A stretch of DNA of 20,330 bases from an uncultured Peptococcaceae bacterium (GTDB lineage Bacteria; Bacillota; Peptococcia; Peptococcales; Peptococcaceae): the NCBI GenBank assembly GCA_902492275.1, contig CABUKW010000048.1, positions 1-20,330 on the forward strand, written 5' to 3'. Both the position numbers and the translations under genes were made by a program. The notes under the pieces are model-generated. The model worked only from the letters and a program-made list of their open reading frames with translations. It had not been told where the DNA came from and ran no database searches. Position 1 is the stretch's first letter. Every line of letters begins with the position of its first letter. This document shows, piece after piece, positions 13,071 through 20,330 of the stretch.

Positions 13071-13823
13071 TTACGCCTCCTCTTCTTCTGTGACAGCGGT
13101 TAAATTTTTGGACGAAAGACTGCCGGTGTAAGCGGGCAAAACAATCGTCTTGCTGCGGCTGCTGGTTGCTTTGTAGCTGACGGGAAAGCCGCTCAGAGCT
13201 AGCTGCTGATAGGTGGTGCTGCTGTTGATGGCATCCTCCAGGGTATGGGGATCGCCGATGGCGGAAATTTCGTATGGCGGAGCCAAACGGGTCGTATTGA
13301 TTAAGATTACGTTGCCTACGCAGCGAATTTCCGACGCTACCACAATGCGCTGTCCGTTGATACTGATGCCTTCGGCGCCTGCGTTGCGCAAATCGTTGAC
13401 GAGATAGAGCAGATTTTCATAATGGATGACATAACGGTTGGCGTCCTCGCCGGGCACACTGGCCAAACCGCTGTTGTTGTCATCTAAGGTGACAACAAGG
13501 CCAGGCCCTTCTAGCGCAGTAAGACCGGCCTGAATTTGCTGCTCTGTTAATTGCTTTTGTAAATCACTCAGTTGGGTTTCCCCTGTGGTGGATTGATGAA
13601 TCACCGTTTCGGTTTCTTGCCGAATGGTAGCCAGCCGTTCTTCCTGCGCGGCGGTTTCTGCCTCTAAGTTGGTAATCAGCGAAATCAGCACCTCTGTTTT
13701 TGGGTCGGTGGAGGCGGCGCTGATAGAACTCTGTATTTGCAGCTCTTGCATAAAAAAGAGACCAATCAGTATAAAGAGTAACGTCAGCCAGGGAACCCAA
13801 CGGGGCAAATAAATTTTTTTCAT
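13071..13823 (-). CDS. DUF881 family membrane-anchored protein (proximal gene)
   Basis: 250 residues. Residues 11-29 are a membrane anchor after a basic N-terminus. Residues 45-98 are a predicted coiled coil rich in Glu/Gln. The DUF881 domain begins with 'GLTALEGPGLVVTLDD' (100-115) and continues with 'YVIHYENLLYLVNDLRNAGA' (131-150), 'EGISINGQRIV' and 'PYEISAIGD'. It ends in an acidic tail (TEEEEA). It is the first gene of the leftward DUF881-sbp-DUF881 operon and shares only the domain pattern with the distal paralogue. The ribosome binding site is weak (AAAGAGA upstream of the ATG). It probably acts outside the membrane, near the division or envelope machinery; this is inferred from its neighbours only. 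Confidence 0.87.
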   Translation of the reverse strand: MKKIYLPRWVPWLTLLFILIGLFFMQELQIQSSISAASTDPKTEVLISLITNLEAETAAQEERLATIRQETETVIHQSTTGETQLSDLQKQLTEQQIQAGLTALEGPGLVVTLDDNNSGLASVPGEDANRYVIHYENLLYLVNDLRNAGAEGISINGQRIVVASEIRCVGNVILINTTRLAPPYEISAIGDPHTLEDAINSSTTYQQLALSGFPVSYKATSSRSKTIVLPAYTGSLSSKNLTAVTEEEEA

Positions 13824-13881
13824 AAAATCATCTCTTTCTGACCTTGGGCAAAGACAGGAGAAGGTTTCGCAGTCATAAACG

Positions 13882-13909
13882 CGTATATTTGCGAAAAATT
13901 CTTTGTCAA
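13882..13909 (-). promoter_or_regulatory. Candidate promoter of the DUF881-sbp operon
   Basis: Read leftward, a perfect TTGACA (13909-13904) is followed after 16 nt by TATACG (13887-13882, 4 of 6). It lies about 60 nt upstream of the proximal DUF881 start. Confidence 0.5.
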
Positions 13910-13985
13910 CAGATATTGATTCAGGAAATATTGACAGAAATGAAACATTGTATAAAGATATTTATCATAAATATGAAAAATAGTT

Positions 13986-14014
13986 TTGTTGCTGGCCGTA
14001 AAATAGGCTATAAT
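13986..14014 (+). promoter_or_regulatory. Candidate promoter of the cdaA operon
   Basis: A perfect TATAAT (14009-14014) has TTGTTG (13986-13991) 17 nt upstream (3 of 6). It would give a leader of about 255 nt before cdaA. A second perfect TTGACA is present at 14163-14168 but lacks a good -10. The 453-nt divergent region 13824-14276 contains no gene that I can support. Confidence 0.45.
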
Positions 14015-14193
14015 GGTAATCGGTACAAAGCTGTGCAGCACATGTCCAGACTGCCATATTGTCGCGATAAAACCTATTATAGCAGAGTTGAACAGAAAAG
14101 AAAGAGGATTTCAATAGGAAAATAAAATTTTATTGAGATTCTTTTGGCTGCGGAGAAAGAATTTGACAGCAGGGCAGCGAATAAAAGCATAGA

Positions 14194-14209
14194 ACGCTTG
14201 CAAAAGCGT
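14194..14209 (+). other. Hairpin with GNRA-type loop in the cdaA leader
   Basis: ACGCTT (14194-14199) and AAGCGT (14204-14209) form a perfect 6-bp stem closed by GCAA, a stable GNRA tetraloop, 67 nt before the cdaA start. It may be part of a larger leader structure; no known riboswitch is recognised. Confidence 0.35.
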
Positions 14210-14276
14210 GATGCGCACTGGCGATAAGCGTTGCCTGCGCCGTTTTAAGAGAATTCATGGAAGGAGCTGGTGCTAT

Positions 14277-15140
14277 GTGGCAGATCTGACCCAGTTGTTA
14301 AATCCCGTTAATATTCTGGATATTGCCATCGTTGCGATTTTGATTTATAAATTAATTTCTATGGTGAAGGGCACCCGAGCCGTACAGTTGATTAAAGGCA
14401 TCTTGCTGTTGCTGTTGCTGAGCGCGATCAGCAGTAACAGCGTTTTAGGGCTGACCACCGTGAATTGGATTTTGGAGCAGGTGAAAACGCTGCTGTTAAT
14501 TGCCATTCCCATTGTGTTTCAGCCCGAATTGCGCCGGGGCTTGGAGCAGTTGGGCAACAACGGTTTTTTAACCGGCGTGGGCGGTTTTCTGCCTGGCGGC
14601 AAACGGAATAAAGAGGCCGCCGAGGTGGAATACGTGGTCAATCAGCTGGTGCCCTTTCTGGCAGAGTCCAGCCGCACCCGCACCGGCGTGTTGATTGCTT
14701 TGCAGCGCGAAGTGGGATTGAATGAATATGTCAATACCGGCATCAAAATCAACGGCCATGTAAGCAGCCAGTTGCTGGGCAACATTTTTATTGTCAATAC
14801 GCCGCTGCACGACGGCGCGGTTATTATCGAAGACGATACCATTTTGGCGGCCAGCTGTTATTTGCCGCTGTCGGAAAATAATAAAATCAGCAAAGCGCTG
14901 GGTACCCGCCATCGGGCGGGCATTGGCCTTTCTGAGGTGAGCGACGCCATTGTGTGCATTGTGTCGGAGGAAACCGGGGCTATTTCCATCGCCCAGGGCG
15001 GACAGTTGCAGCATAATATCGGGGAAGCGGCATTGCGGCGGACGTTGCTGGAAGGGCTGCAGAGCGACGCGCCCAAATCATTTTTGCAGAAGTGGAGGGA
15101 TGACCATGACAGAAAAGCAGGCAGCGCAGGGAAAAAATGA
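14277..15140 (+). CDS. cdaA: Diadenylate cyclase CdaA (c-di-AMP synthase)
   Basis: It makes cyclic di-AMP from two ATP at the membrane; the messenger controls potassium uptake, osmolyte transport and cell-wall homeostasis in Firmicutes. I place the start at GTG 14277, 10 nt after AAGGAG (14261-14266), because the protein then begins 'MADLTQLLNPVNILDIAIVA' like the family; 287 residues, close to the usual 275. Three membrane helices (about 9-30, 38-57 and 66-82) precede the DAC domain (about 100-255). The catalytic motifs are both intact: Asp179-Gly-Ala ('HDGAVII') and Arg211-His-Arg ('RHRAGIG'). First gene of a long operon; its end overlaps ybbR by 35 nt, in keeping with the known CdaA-YbbR complex. 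Confidence 0.95.
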   Translation: MADLTQLLNPVNILDIAIVAILIYKLISMVKGTRAVQLIKGILLLLLLSAISSNSVLGLTTVNWILEQVKTLLLIAIPIVFQPELRRGLEQLGNNGFLTGVGGFLPGGKRNKEAAEVEYVVNQLVPFLAESSRTRTGVLIALQREVGLNEYVNTGIKINGHVSSQLLGNIFIVNTPLHDGAVIIEDDTILAASCYLPLSENNKISKALGTRHRAGIGLSEVSDAIVCIVSEETGAISIAQGGQLQHNIGEAALRRTLLEGLQSDAPKSFLQKWRDDHDRKAGSAGKK

Positions 15141-16107
15141 TTGGCTTTTGAAGGTGCTGGCCGTTGTCTGCGCAATCGTGTTGTGGTTTTATGCCGACGC
15201 GGAGAGCAATCCTTTTGTGACCAAACATTTTGATGTGCCGGTGCAGTATGTCAATCAGGCTGACAATTTGGCGGTAGAAGGCGGCGTACAGACGGTGCGC
15301 ATTACCATTCGCGGCAAGGAAGCCGATACCTACAGTCTGCGCAGCGATGATTTTACGGCGGAAGTGGATTTGAGCGGCGCTGTCATTGGCAGCGGCGAAT
15401 ATGCCGTGCAGGTGCAGGCGCCCAGTTTGGTGGAACGGTTTTCGGTTGCCCCTGATAAAGTGACGCTGCATATTGATGAAGTGCAGAGCAAAGAGGTGCC
15501 GGTACGGGTGCGCACCACCGGCACAGTGCCTGCCGGTTATGAACTGGAAAGCACCGAGGTACTTCCTGGGACCGTTATCATTACAGGGCTCAGCAAAGAT
15601 TTGGAAGCCGTATCCGATATAGAAACAGAAGCTATTGATTTGAGCAAGCTTACGGCGGAAAGTACGCTGGAGGTGAATCTGCGCACCAATGATAAGGTGT
15701 CCATTCAGGGTGTTGGACAGGTAGCCGTTCATTTTCTAATACAGGAGAAACAAAATCACAGCAGCTATACCGCTGATATTGCGCTGTACCATGTGCCGGA
15801 CGGATATACCGTCACGCTGGGAGAGCAGTCGGCAACAGTGATTTTAAGCGGAAGCAATGCTTTGCTGGAAAGTCAGCGGGAATTGAGCCGTATCCAGTTT
15901 TATGTAGATTGCAGCGGTTTAAGCGAGGGCGAGTATGAACTGCCGGTGCAAGTGAATTACAGCGGCGATTTGACAATCGGTCAATTAACGCCTGCTGCGG
16001 TACAGGTCACCGTTACTGCTGCAGAGAAATCTGTTTTTGATGATAATGCTATTGAGAATCATATTGACAATGAAGCAACAAATCAGGATGAGGGGGAGAC
16101 AAATTGA
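15106..16107 (+). CDS. ybbR: YbbR-domain protein (CdaA regulator CdaR)
   Basis: ATG 15106 follows GGAGGG (15094-15099) by 6 nt; an ATG six bases earlier is also in frame but too close to that site. The protein has 333 residues: a short cytoplasmic start, one membrane helix (13-30), then an outside part with about three YbbR repeats (near 40-123, 131-212 and 219-303), each a small beta unit ending in a hydrophobic strand. The tail (305-333) is acidic and Asn-rich, likely disordered. CdaR-type proteins bind CdaA in the membrane and change its activity. The start overlaps the end of cdaA by 35 nt, and the end overlaps glmM by 4 nt, the conserved cdaA-ybbR-glmM order. Confidence 0.93.
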   Translation: MTEKQAAQGKNDWLLKVLAVVCAIVLWFYADAESNPFVTKHFDVPVQYVNQADNLAVEGGVQTVRITIRGKEADTYSLRSDDFTAEVDLSGAVIGSGEYAVQVQAPSLVERFSVAPDKVTLHIDEVQSKEVPVRVRTTGTVPAGYELESTEVLPGTVIITGLSKDLEAVSDIETEAIDLSKLTAESTLEVNLRTNDKVSIQGVGQVAVHFLIQEKQNHSSYTADIALYHVPDGYTVTLGEQSATVILSGSNALLESQRELSRIQFYVDCSGLSEGEYELPVQVNYSGDLTIGQLTPAAVQVTVTAAEKSVFDDNAIENHIDNEATNQDEGETN

Positions 16108-17456
16108 AATTATTTGGAACTGATGGTGTAAGAGGAGAAGCTAATACCGTTTTGACAGCGGAGTTGGCCTATCAATTAGGGCGGGCGGCCGCCTATGTGC
16201 TGCAGCGGGACGGTTTGCCCGATAAAGAACCTGCTGTGGTAATCGGGAAGGATACCCGCATTTCCGGCGATATGCTGGAAGCCAGTTTAATCGCCGGCAT
16301 TTGCTCTACTGGTGTGCATGTGTATCGGGCCGGTGCAATTCCTACGCCGGCGGTGGCAGTTTTGACCCGTATGCTGAATTGTATGGCTGGCGTGGTGATT
16401 TCTGCCTCCCACAATCCCTATCAGGATAACGGCATTAAATTTTTCAGTCCGCTGGGAACCAAACTGCCCGATGAGCTGGAAGCAGCCATTGAAGCAGTGA
16501 TAGCCGATGGCTTAAAGGATGTGCCCGCACCGGCCGGCGCCGGTGTGGGACGGGTGATTGCCTATCCGGAAGGGGCAGAGCGTTACAGCAGCTTTATCAA
16601 GAGCAAGGTGGACGGCGATTTTGCCGGACTGCGGGTGGTGGCTGACTGTGCCAACGGCGCGTCCAGTTTGATTGCGCCCAAGCTTCTGCGGGCCTTAGGC
16701 GCTGACGTGACGGCCATCGCCTGCACGCCGAACGGCGTTAATATCAACGACGGCTGCGGCTCCACCCATCTGGAGCAACTGCAAAAAGCAGTGGTAGACT
16801 GTCAGGCCGATTTGGGCGTGGCCTATGACGGCGATGCGGACCGTTTACAGGCGGTGGATCAGTACGGCAATGTGGTGGACGGCGACCGGCTGCTGTTGAT
16901 TTTCGGCAGCTATTTAAAAGAGCAGGGCTTGCTGGCGCAGGATACTGTGGTGATTACAGTGATGAGCAATATGGGCTTAAAAATTGCGCTGCAGGAAAGA
17001 GGCATCAAAACGCTGGAAACCAAAGTGGGCGACCGCTATGTGATTGAGGGTATGAAGGAAAGCGGCGCTGTGTTGGGCGGCGAACAGTCGGGCCATATCG
17101 TGTTTGGGCTGGATAACACCACCGGCGACGGTATTTTGAGCAGTGTGAAGCTGCTGCAGATTTTAAAGCAGAGCAAGCAGTCGCTGGCCGATTTGGCAGC
17201 CCAAATGGAGCAATATCCGCAGATTTTAATCAATGTCCGCGTTAAAGAAAAGCATGGCTGGCAGGAAAAACCGCAAATTCAGGATGCCATTGCCGCTGCA
17301 CAGGCCCAACTGGGCCATAACGGCCGCATTTTGGTGCGGGCTTCCGGCACAGAAAATTTGCTGCGGGTGATGGTGGAAGGCAAAAATCAGGCGCAGATTG
17401 AGCGGCTGGCGCAGCAAATTGCCGGTGTGATTGAAACGGTGATGAACCCATCGTGA
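16104..17456 (+). CDS. glmM: Phosphoglucosamine mutase GlmM
   Basis: It converts glucosamine-6-phosphate to glucosamine-1-phosphate, feeding UDP-GlcNAc for peptidoglycan. It starts at TTG 16104, 5 nt after AGGGGGAG (16091-16098), reading 'KLFGTDGVRGEAN', the invariant N-terminus. Length is 450, normal for the family. The phosphoserine loop is Ser102 in 'SASHNP' (100-105). The metal loop is 'DGDADR' (242-247), the sugar loop 'GEQSGH' (326-331) and the phosphate loop 'RASGTE' (413-418). All four active-site loops are intact. Its TTG start overlaps the ybbR stop by 4 nt (TTGA), and its own stop overlaps acpS the same way. GlmM of other Firmicutes binds and inhibits CdaA, so this location also has a regulatory meaning. 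Confidence 0.97.
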   Translation: MKLFGTDGVRGEANTVLTAELAYQLGRAAAYVLQRDGLPDKEPAVVIGKDTRISGDMLEASLIAGICSTGVHVYRAGAIPTPAVAVLTRMLNCMAGVVISASHNPYQDNGIKFFSPLGTKLPDELEAAIEAVIADGLKDVPAPAGAGVGRVIAYPEGAERYSSFIKSKVDGDFAGLRVVADCANGASSLIAPKLLRALGADVTAIACTPNGVNINDGCGSTHLEQLQKAVVDCQADLGVAYDGDADRLQAVDQYGNVVDGDRLLLIFGSYLKEQGLLAQDTVVITVMSNMGLKIALQERGIKTLETKVGDRYVIEGMKESGAVLGGEQSGHIVFGLDNTTGDGILSSVKLLQILKQSKQSLADLAAQMEQYPQILINVRVKEKHGWQEKPQIQDAIAAAQAQLGHNGRILVRASGTENLLRVMVEGKNQAQIERLAQQIAGVIETVMNPS

Positions 17457-17827
17457 TTGCTGGAGTTGGAACCGACCTAGTGGAGATTGACCGTATCCGC
17501 CGGGCCATTGAAAAAAATCCGCGTTTTTTGGAGCGGGTCTATACCCAGCAGGAAATTGCCTGCTGCCGGCGTAAGGCCAATTGCTGGCAGTCCTTTGCGG
17601 CCCGTTTCGCGGCCAAGGAAGCGGTCAGCAAGGCTTTGGGCACCGGCATTGGTCCGGTAGGGTTACAAGAAATTGAAGTCATCAATGCAGCAAGCGGTCA
17701 GCCCCAGGTGGCGCTTCACGGCAAAGCCCAGGAGCTGGCCCAAAGCAGAAATATACAGCGTGTGCATATCAGTTTGAGTCATTCTGAGGCCTATGCCATT
17801 GCCACCGCTGTGCTGGAGGGGGAGTAG
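17453..17827 (+). CDS. acpS: Holo-[acyl carrier protein] synthase AcpS
   Basis: It transfers the 4'-phosphopantetheine arm of CoA to acyl carrier protein for fatty-acid synthesis. GTG start at 17453, overlapping the glmM stop (GTGA); no strong ribosome binding site of its own, so translation probably depends on glmM. 124 residues, the usual size. Magnesium ligands Asp8 ('GVGTDLVEI') and Glu56 ('RFAAKEAVSKALGTGI') are in place, and 'HISLSHSEAYAIATAV' is the closing family motif. Ends 1 nt before the nnrD start. Confidence 0.95.
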   Translation: MIAGVGTDLVEIDRIRRAIEKNPRFLERVYTQQEIACCRRKANCWQSFAARFAAKEAVSKALGTGIGPVGLQEIEVINAASGQPQVALHGKAQELAQSRNIQRVHISLSHSEAYAIATAVLEGE

Positions 17828-17828
17828 G

Positions 17829-19358
17829 ATGTATCTGGTAACGGCAGAACAGATGCGGCAGGTAGACCGCGCCGCCATTGAAGAACTGGGCATTCCGGAA
17901 ATGGTGCTGATGGAGAATGCCGGCAAAGCGGTGGTGGATTTTTTACAGGAACAGTTTCCTGATTTCGTGAAAAAAAGCGTGACCATTGTGGTCGGTGCTG
18001 GCAACAATGGCGGCGACGGCTTGGTGGTCGCCCGTTATCTGCACCGTATGGGTGTGGCGGTTAAAGTCTTTATTGCAGCGGAGCGGGAATTATCGCCCAG
18101 CGCCAAACAAAATTATGAAATTTTAGCCAAGCTGCCGGTGAAAATTTACTGGCTGGACAGCGAAAACAGCATGCATTTATTGAAGGTTACAGTCAATTAC
18201 AGCGATATTTTGATTGACGCTTTGCTGGGCACCGGCGTCAACCGGGAAGTAACAGGACGGGCTGAGCAGATTATTGATATCGCCAATCGGCGCAGTTGCT
18301 TGAAGGTAGCCGTTGATGTGCCTTCCGGTTTAAACAGCGATACCGGTGAAATTTGGGGCCGCTGTTTGAAAGCCGATTACACGGTAGCCTTGGCCCAGCC
18401 CAAACGGGGACAAATGCTCAACAAGGGCCTGCGCTATTGCGGTCAGGTGGTGGTAAAGGACATTGGCATTCCCGAAGAAGTCTATCAGGGTTTGGCGTTA
18501 AACTGTCAGATCATTGACGACAGTGTTTTGGCAGTGTGTCGGGAGCCGCGCAGCCGGACCAGCCACAAAGGCACTTACGGGCATTTATTGGCAGTGGGCG
18601 GCGCGATGGGCATGAGCGGCGCAGTGACACTGACAGCGCAGGCAGCTTTGCGGGCAGGCGTAGGATTGATGAGCTGCGCAGTGCCCGACGGCGTGCAGCT
18701 GCATGTGGCGGTCAATGTGCCGGAGGCCATGGTGCAGCCTTTGCCCGGCGGCAATCAGTTTGGAGAAGAAAGCATTGGGCTGTTAAAAGAGCAGTTGCGC
18801 AATAAAAAAGCGGTGGTGGTAGGGCCTGGCATGAGCGGACCGTGGACCGGCGCCATTGTGGCGGAAATTTTGCAGAACAGCCGCTGTGCCACAGTTATTG
18901 ACGCCGACGGTCTGCACGTTTCGGCAGAGTGGATGGACAAGTTGGCAGAGGCCAGAGGGCCGGTGGTGCTGACGCCCCATCCCGGCGAAATGGCACGGCT
19001 TACCGGATTGGAAACCGGCTATATTCAAAGCAACCGTCTGGCAGTGGCCCAGGACTTTGCCGAAAAGCATAAGGTATGGCTGGTGCTGAAAGGCGCCAAC
19101 ACCATCATTGCTACGCCCAACGGCAAGCTTTATATGAACGTGGCCGACAGCCCCGCACTGGCGGTGGCCGGCAGCGGCGATGTACTGGCGGGCATCATCG
19201 GCGCATTTTTGGCGCAGGGCATGCAGCCCGACGAAGCCTGCTGCTGTGCAGTGTATCTGCACGGACTGGCAGGACAGCAGGTGGCGCAAACTATCGGAGA
19301 AGTAAGCAGCAAAGCAGGAGATATCATCAATTCCATTTCAACAATTTTAACGAGGTGA
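17829..19358 (+). CDS. nnrD: Bifunctional NAD(P)HX repair enzyme (epimerase + ADP-dependent dehydratase)
   Basis: It repairs hydrated NADH and NADPH: the first domain epimerises NAD(P)HX and the second dehydrates the S-form using ADP. ATG 17829 follows AGGGGGAG (17817-17824) by 4 nt; 509 residues, the usual fused length. The N-terminal YjeF-type domain (about 1-220) has 'GAGNNGGDG' (56-64) and 'DALLGTG' (130-136). The C-terminal ribokinase-like domain (about 235-505) has 'KGTYGHLLAVGGAMGMSGA', 'LTPHPGEMARL' (381-391) and 'GSGDVLAG' (448-455), with catalytic Asp451. Commonly found beside acpS and alr in Firmicutes, as here. Both halves look complete. Confidence 0.95.
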   Translation: MYLVTAEQMRQVDRAAIEELGIPEMVLMENAGKAVVDFLQEQFPDFVKKSVTIVVGAGNNGGDGLVVARYLHRMGVAVKVFIAAERELSPSAKQNYEILAKLPVKIYWLDSENSMHLLKVTVNYSDILIDALLGTGVNREVTGRAEQIIDIANRRSCLKVAVDVPSGLNSDTGEIWGRCLKADYTVALAQPKRGQMLNKGLRYCGQVVVKDIGIPEEVYQGLALNCQIIDDSVLAVCREPRSRTSHKGTYGHLLAVGGAMGMSGAVTLTAQAALRAGVGLMSCAVPDGVQLHVAVNVPEAMVQPLPGGNQFGEESIGLLKEQLRNKKAVVVGPGMSGPWTGAIVAEILQNSRCATVIDADGLHVSAEWMDKLAEARGPVVLTPHPGEMARLTGLETGYIQSNRLAVAQDFAEKHKVWLVLKGANTIIATPNGKLYMNVADSPALAVAGSGDVLAGIIGAFLAQGMQPDEACCCAVYLHGLAGQQVAQTIGEVSSKAGDIINSISTILTR

Positions 19359-19364
19359 CAGCAT

Positions 19365-20330
19365 ATGAGCGCATACCGCCCAGCATGGCTGGAAATCAGT
19401 CCAGCTAATTTGCAGTATAATTGTGAGACAGTAAAGAAAATCGTAGGAGATCAGGTAAAGGTGTGTGCCGTAGTGAAGGCCAACGGCTACGGACATGGCG
19501 TGATAGAAACCAGCAAAGCCTGTTTGGCAGCAGGCGCAGAGTTTTTGGCAGTGGCTATGCTTACCGAAGCTATGGAGCTGCGGGAAGCAGGGTTCACCTG
19601 CCCCATTTTGATCTTGGGCTGGACGCCGGAGGAAGGCTATGAGCAAGCCGTTCAGCAGCAAATTCGGTTAGCGGTGTTTGATGCCGAAGAAGCGGCGCGG
19701 TTGAGTGCCAAAGCCCTGGCAATGGGGAAAAAGGCGCTGGTACATCTCAAATTGGATACCGGCATGTCCCGGATCGGCTTTCAGGCCGATGAAGCAGGAC
19801 TGGAGACCGCAGAGGCTATCTTAAACATGGAAGGCATCACGGTAGAAGGCATTTTCAGCCATTTTTCCAAAGCCGACGAGGCAGACAAAACCTTTGCCAG
19901 AAATCAACTGGCGATTTTCAAGCAATTCTGTGCGCGGCTGGAAGAACGGACCGGTGTGCGCATTCCAATCCGGCATATGGCGGCCAGCGCCGGCATCATT
20001 GATTTGCCGGAAGGCCATTTGGATATGGTGCGGCCCGGCATTATGCTGTATGGTTTTCAGCCTTCTGCAGAAATGCACAACACAGCAGACCTGAAGCCGG
20101 CTTTGGTGTGGAAAGCGCGGGTAGGCCGGGTGCAGATGCTGCCGGCAGGACGGTTGATTGGCTATAACGGCACCTTTGAGCTGAAACAGGATACGCTGGT
20201 GGCAACGGTGCCGGTGGGCTATGCCGATGGCTATAACCGGCTGTTGAGCAATTATGGGTATGTGCTTTGCCAGGGAAAAAAACTGCCCATTATCGGCAAG
20301 GTGTGTATGGATCAGTTTATGGTAGACGCC
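19365..20330 (+). CDS. alr: Alanine racemase, 3' end outside window
   Basis: It interconverts L- and D-alanine with pyridoxal phosphate, supplying D-Ala for peptidoglycan. ATG 19365 lies 6 nt after GAGGTGA (19352-19358), which overlaps the nnrD stop. 322 codons are visible and the frame is open at the window end; the usual length is about 370-390. The PLP lysine is Lys38 in 'AVVKANGYGHG'. 'KLDTGMSRIGF' and 'HMAASAGIIDLPEGHLDMVR' (in two pieces) line the barrel. The catalytic Tyr lies in 'VGYADGYNRLLS', and 'GKVCMDQFMVDA' begins the C-terminal beta domain. Last visible gene of the cdaA operon. Confidence 0.96.
   Translation, partial: MSAYRPAWLEISPANLQYNCETVKKIVGDQVKVCAVVKANGYGHGVIETSKACLAAGAEFLAVAMLTEAMELREAGFTCPILILGWTPEEGYEQAVQQQIRLAVFDAEEAARLSAKALAMGKKALVHLKLDTGMSRIGFQADEAGLETAEAILNMEGITVEGIFSHFSKADEADKTFARNQLAIFKQFCARLEERTGVRIPIRHMAASAGIIDLPEGHLDMVRPGIMLYGFQPSAEMHNTADLKPALVWKARVGRVQMLPAGRLIGYNGTFELKQDTLVATVPVGYADGYNRLLSNYGYVLCQGKKLPIIGKVCMDQFMVDA

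Noticed and set aside
13844..14125. Small rightward frame in the cdaA upstream region
   Set aside because: It overlaps both candidate promoters, lacks a good ribosome binding site and has basic, low-complexity sequence.
14980..15732. Antisense open frame opposite cdaA/ybbR
   Set aside because: It covers strongly supported genes and shows no domain of its own.
1..20330. CRISPR array, tRNA or rRNA genes
   Set aside because: No regularly spaced repeats, no cloverleaf and no rRNA-like stretch were seen.

Overview
This window looks like chromosomal DNA of an anaerobic, probably gut-associated Bacillota (Firmicutes). The signs are AGGAGG-type ribosome binding sites, many GTG/TTG starts, a cdaA-ybbR-glmM block, and DUF881 and Sbp proteins. 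A steroid-dehydrogenase-like SDR points to an intestinal habitat. I cannot place it to genus; Clostridia/Peptococcales or Negativicutes would both fit.

Left part (1-7863), an accessory or catabolic cluster. It holds the 3' part of a DASS/ion-transporter-superfamily permease, an alkaline-phosphatase-superfamily hydrolase and an SDR, all on +. Tail to tail with the SDR is a leftward XRE regulator. Divergent from that is a LysR regulator followed by a cysteine-rich protein with a V4R-like motif and a GcvT-like, folate-dependent-type methyltransferase. Uptake, hydrolysis, redox and C1-transfer genes around two divergent regulators suggest a regulated pathway for one organic compound. The substrate cannot be read from the sequence. 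The XRE/LysR intergenic region carries five GATATG hexamers, two of them in a large inverted repeat.

Middle part (7864-11880). A bidirectional terminator separates the GcvT-like gene from a leftward short alkyl-sulfatase-type MBL hydrolase. A 134-bp MITE-like element with 11-bp inverted repeats and an exact 9-bp target duplication sits just upstream of the hydrolase start. Next come a promoter and long leader for an 80-residue protein of unknown function, and a LytTR response regulator broken by a frameshift that also has Glu at the phospho-acceptor position. Last is an SDR that closely resembles 12-alpha-hydroxysteroid dehydrogenases, closed by a second bidirectional terminator.

Right part (11888-20330), core genes. 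A leftward operon DUF881-Sbp-DUF881 encodes membrane-anchored proteins linked in other Firmicutes to division loci. Divergent from it is a tightly packed rightward operon: cdaA (c-di-AMP synthase), ybbR (CdaA regulator), glmM, acpS, nnrD (NAD(P)HX repair) and alr (cut by the window end). Several junctions overlap by 4 or 35 nt, implying translational coupling. This operon joins second-messenger synthesis with cell-wall precursor and lipid cofactor biosynthesis. By eye, base composition rises from AT-rich at the left edge to clearly GC-richer in the core operon.
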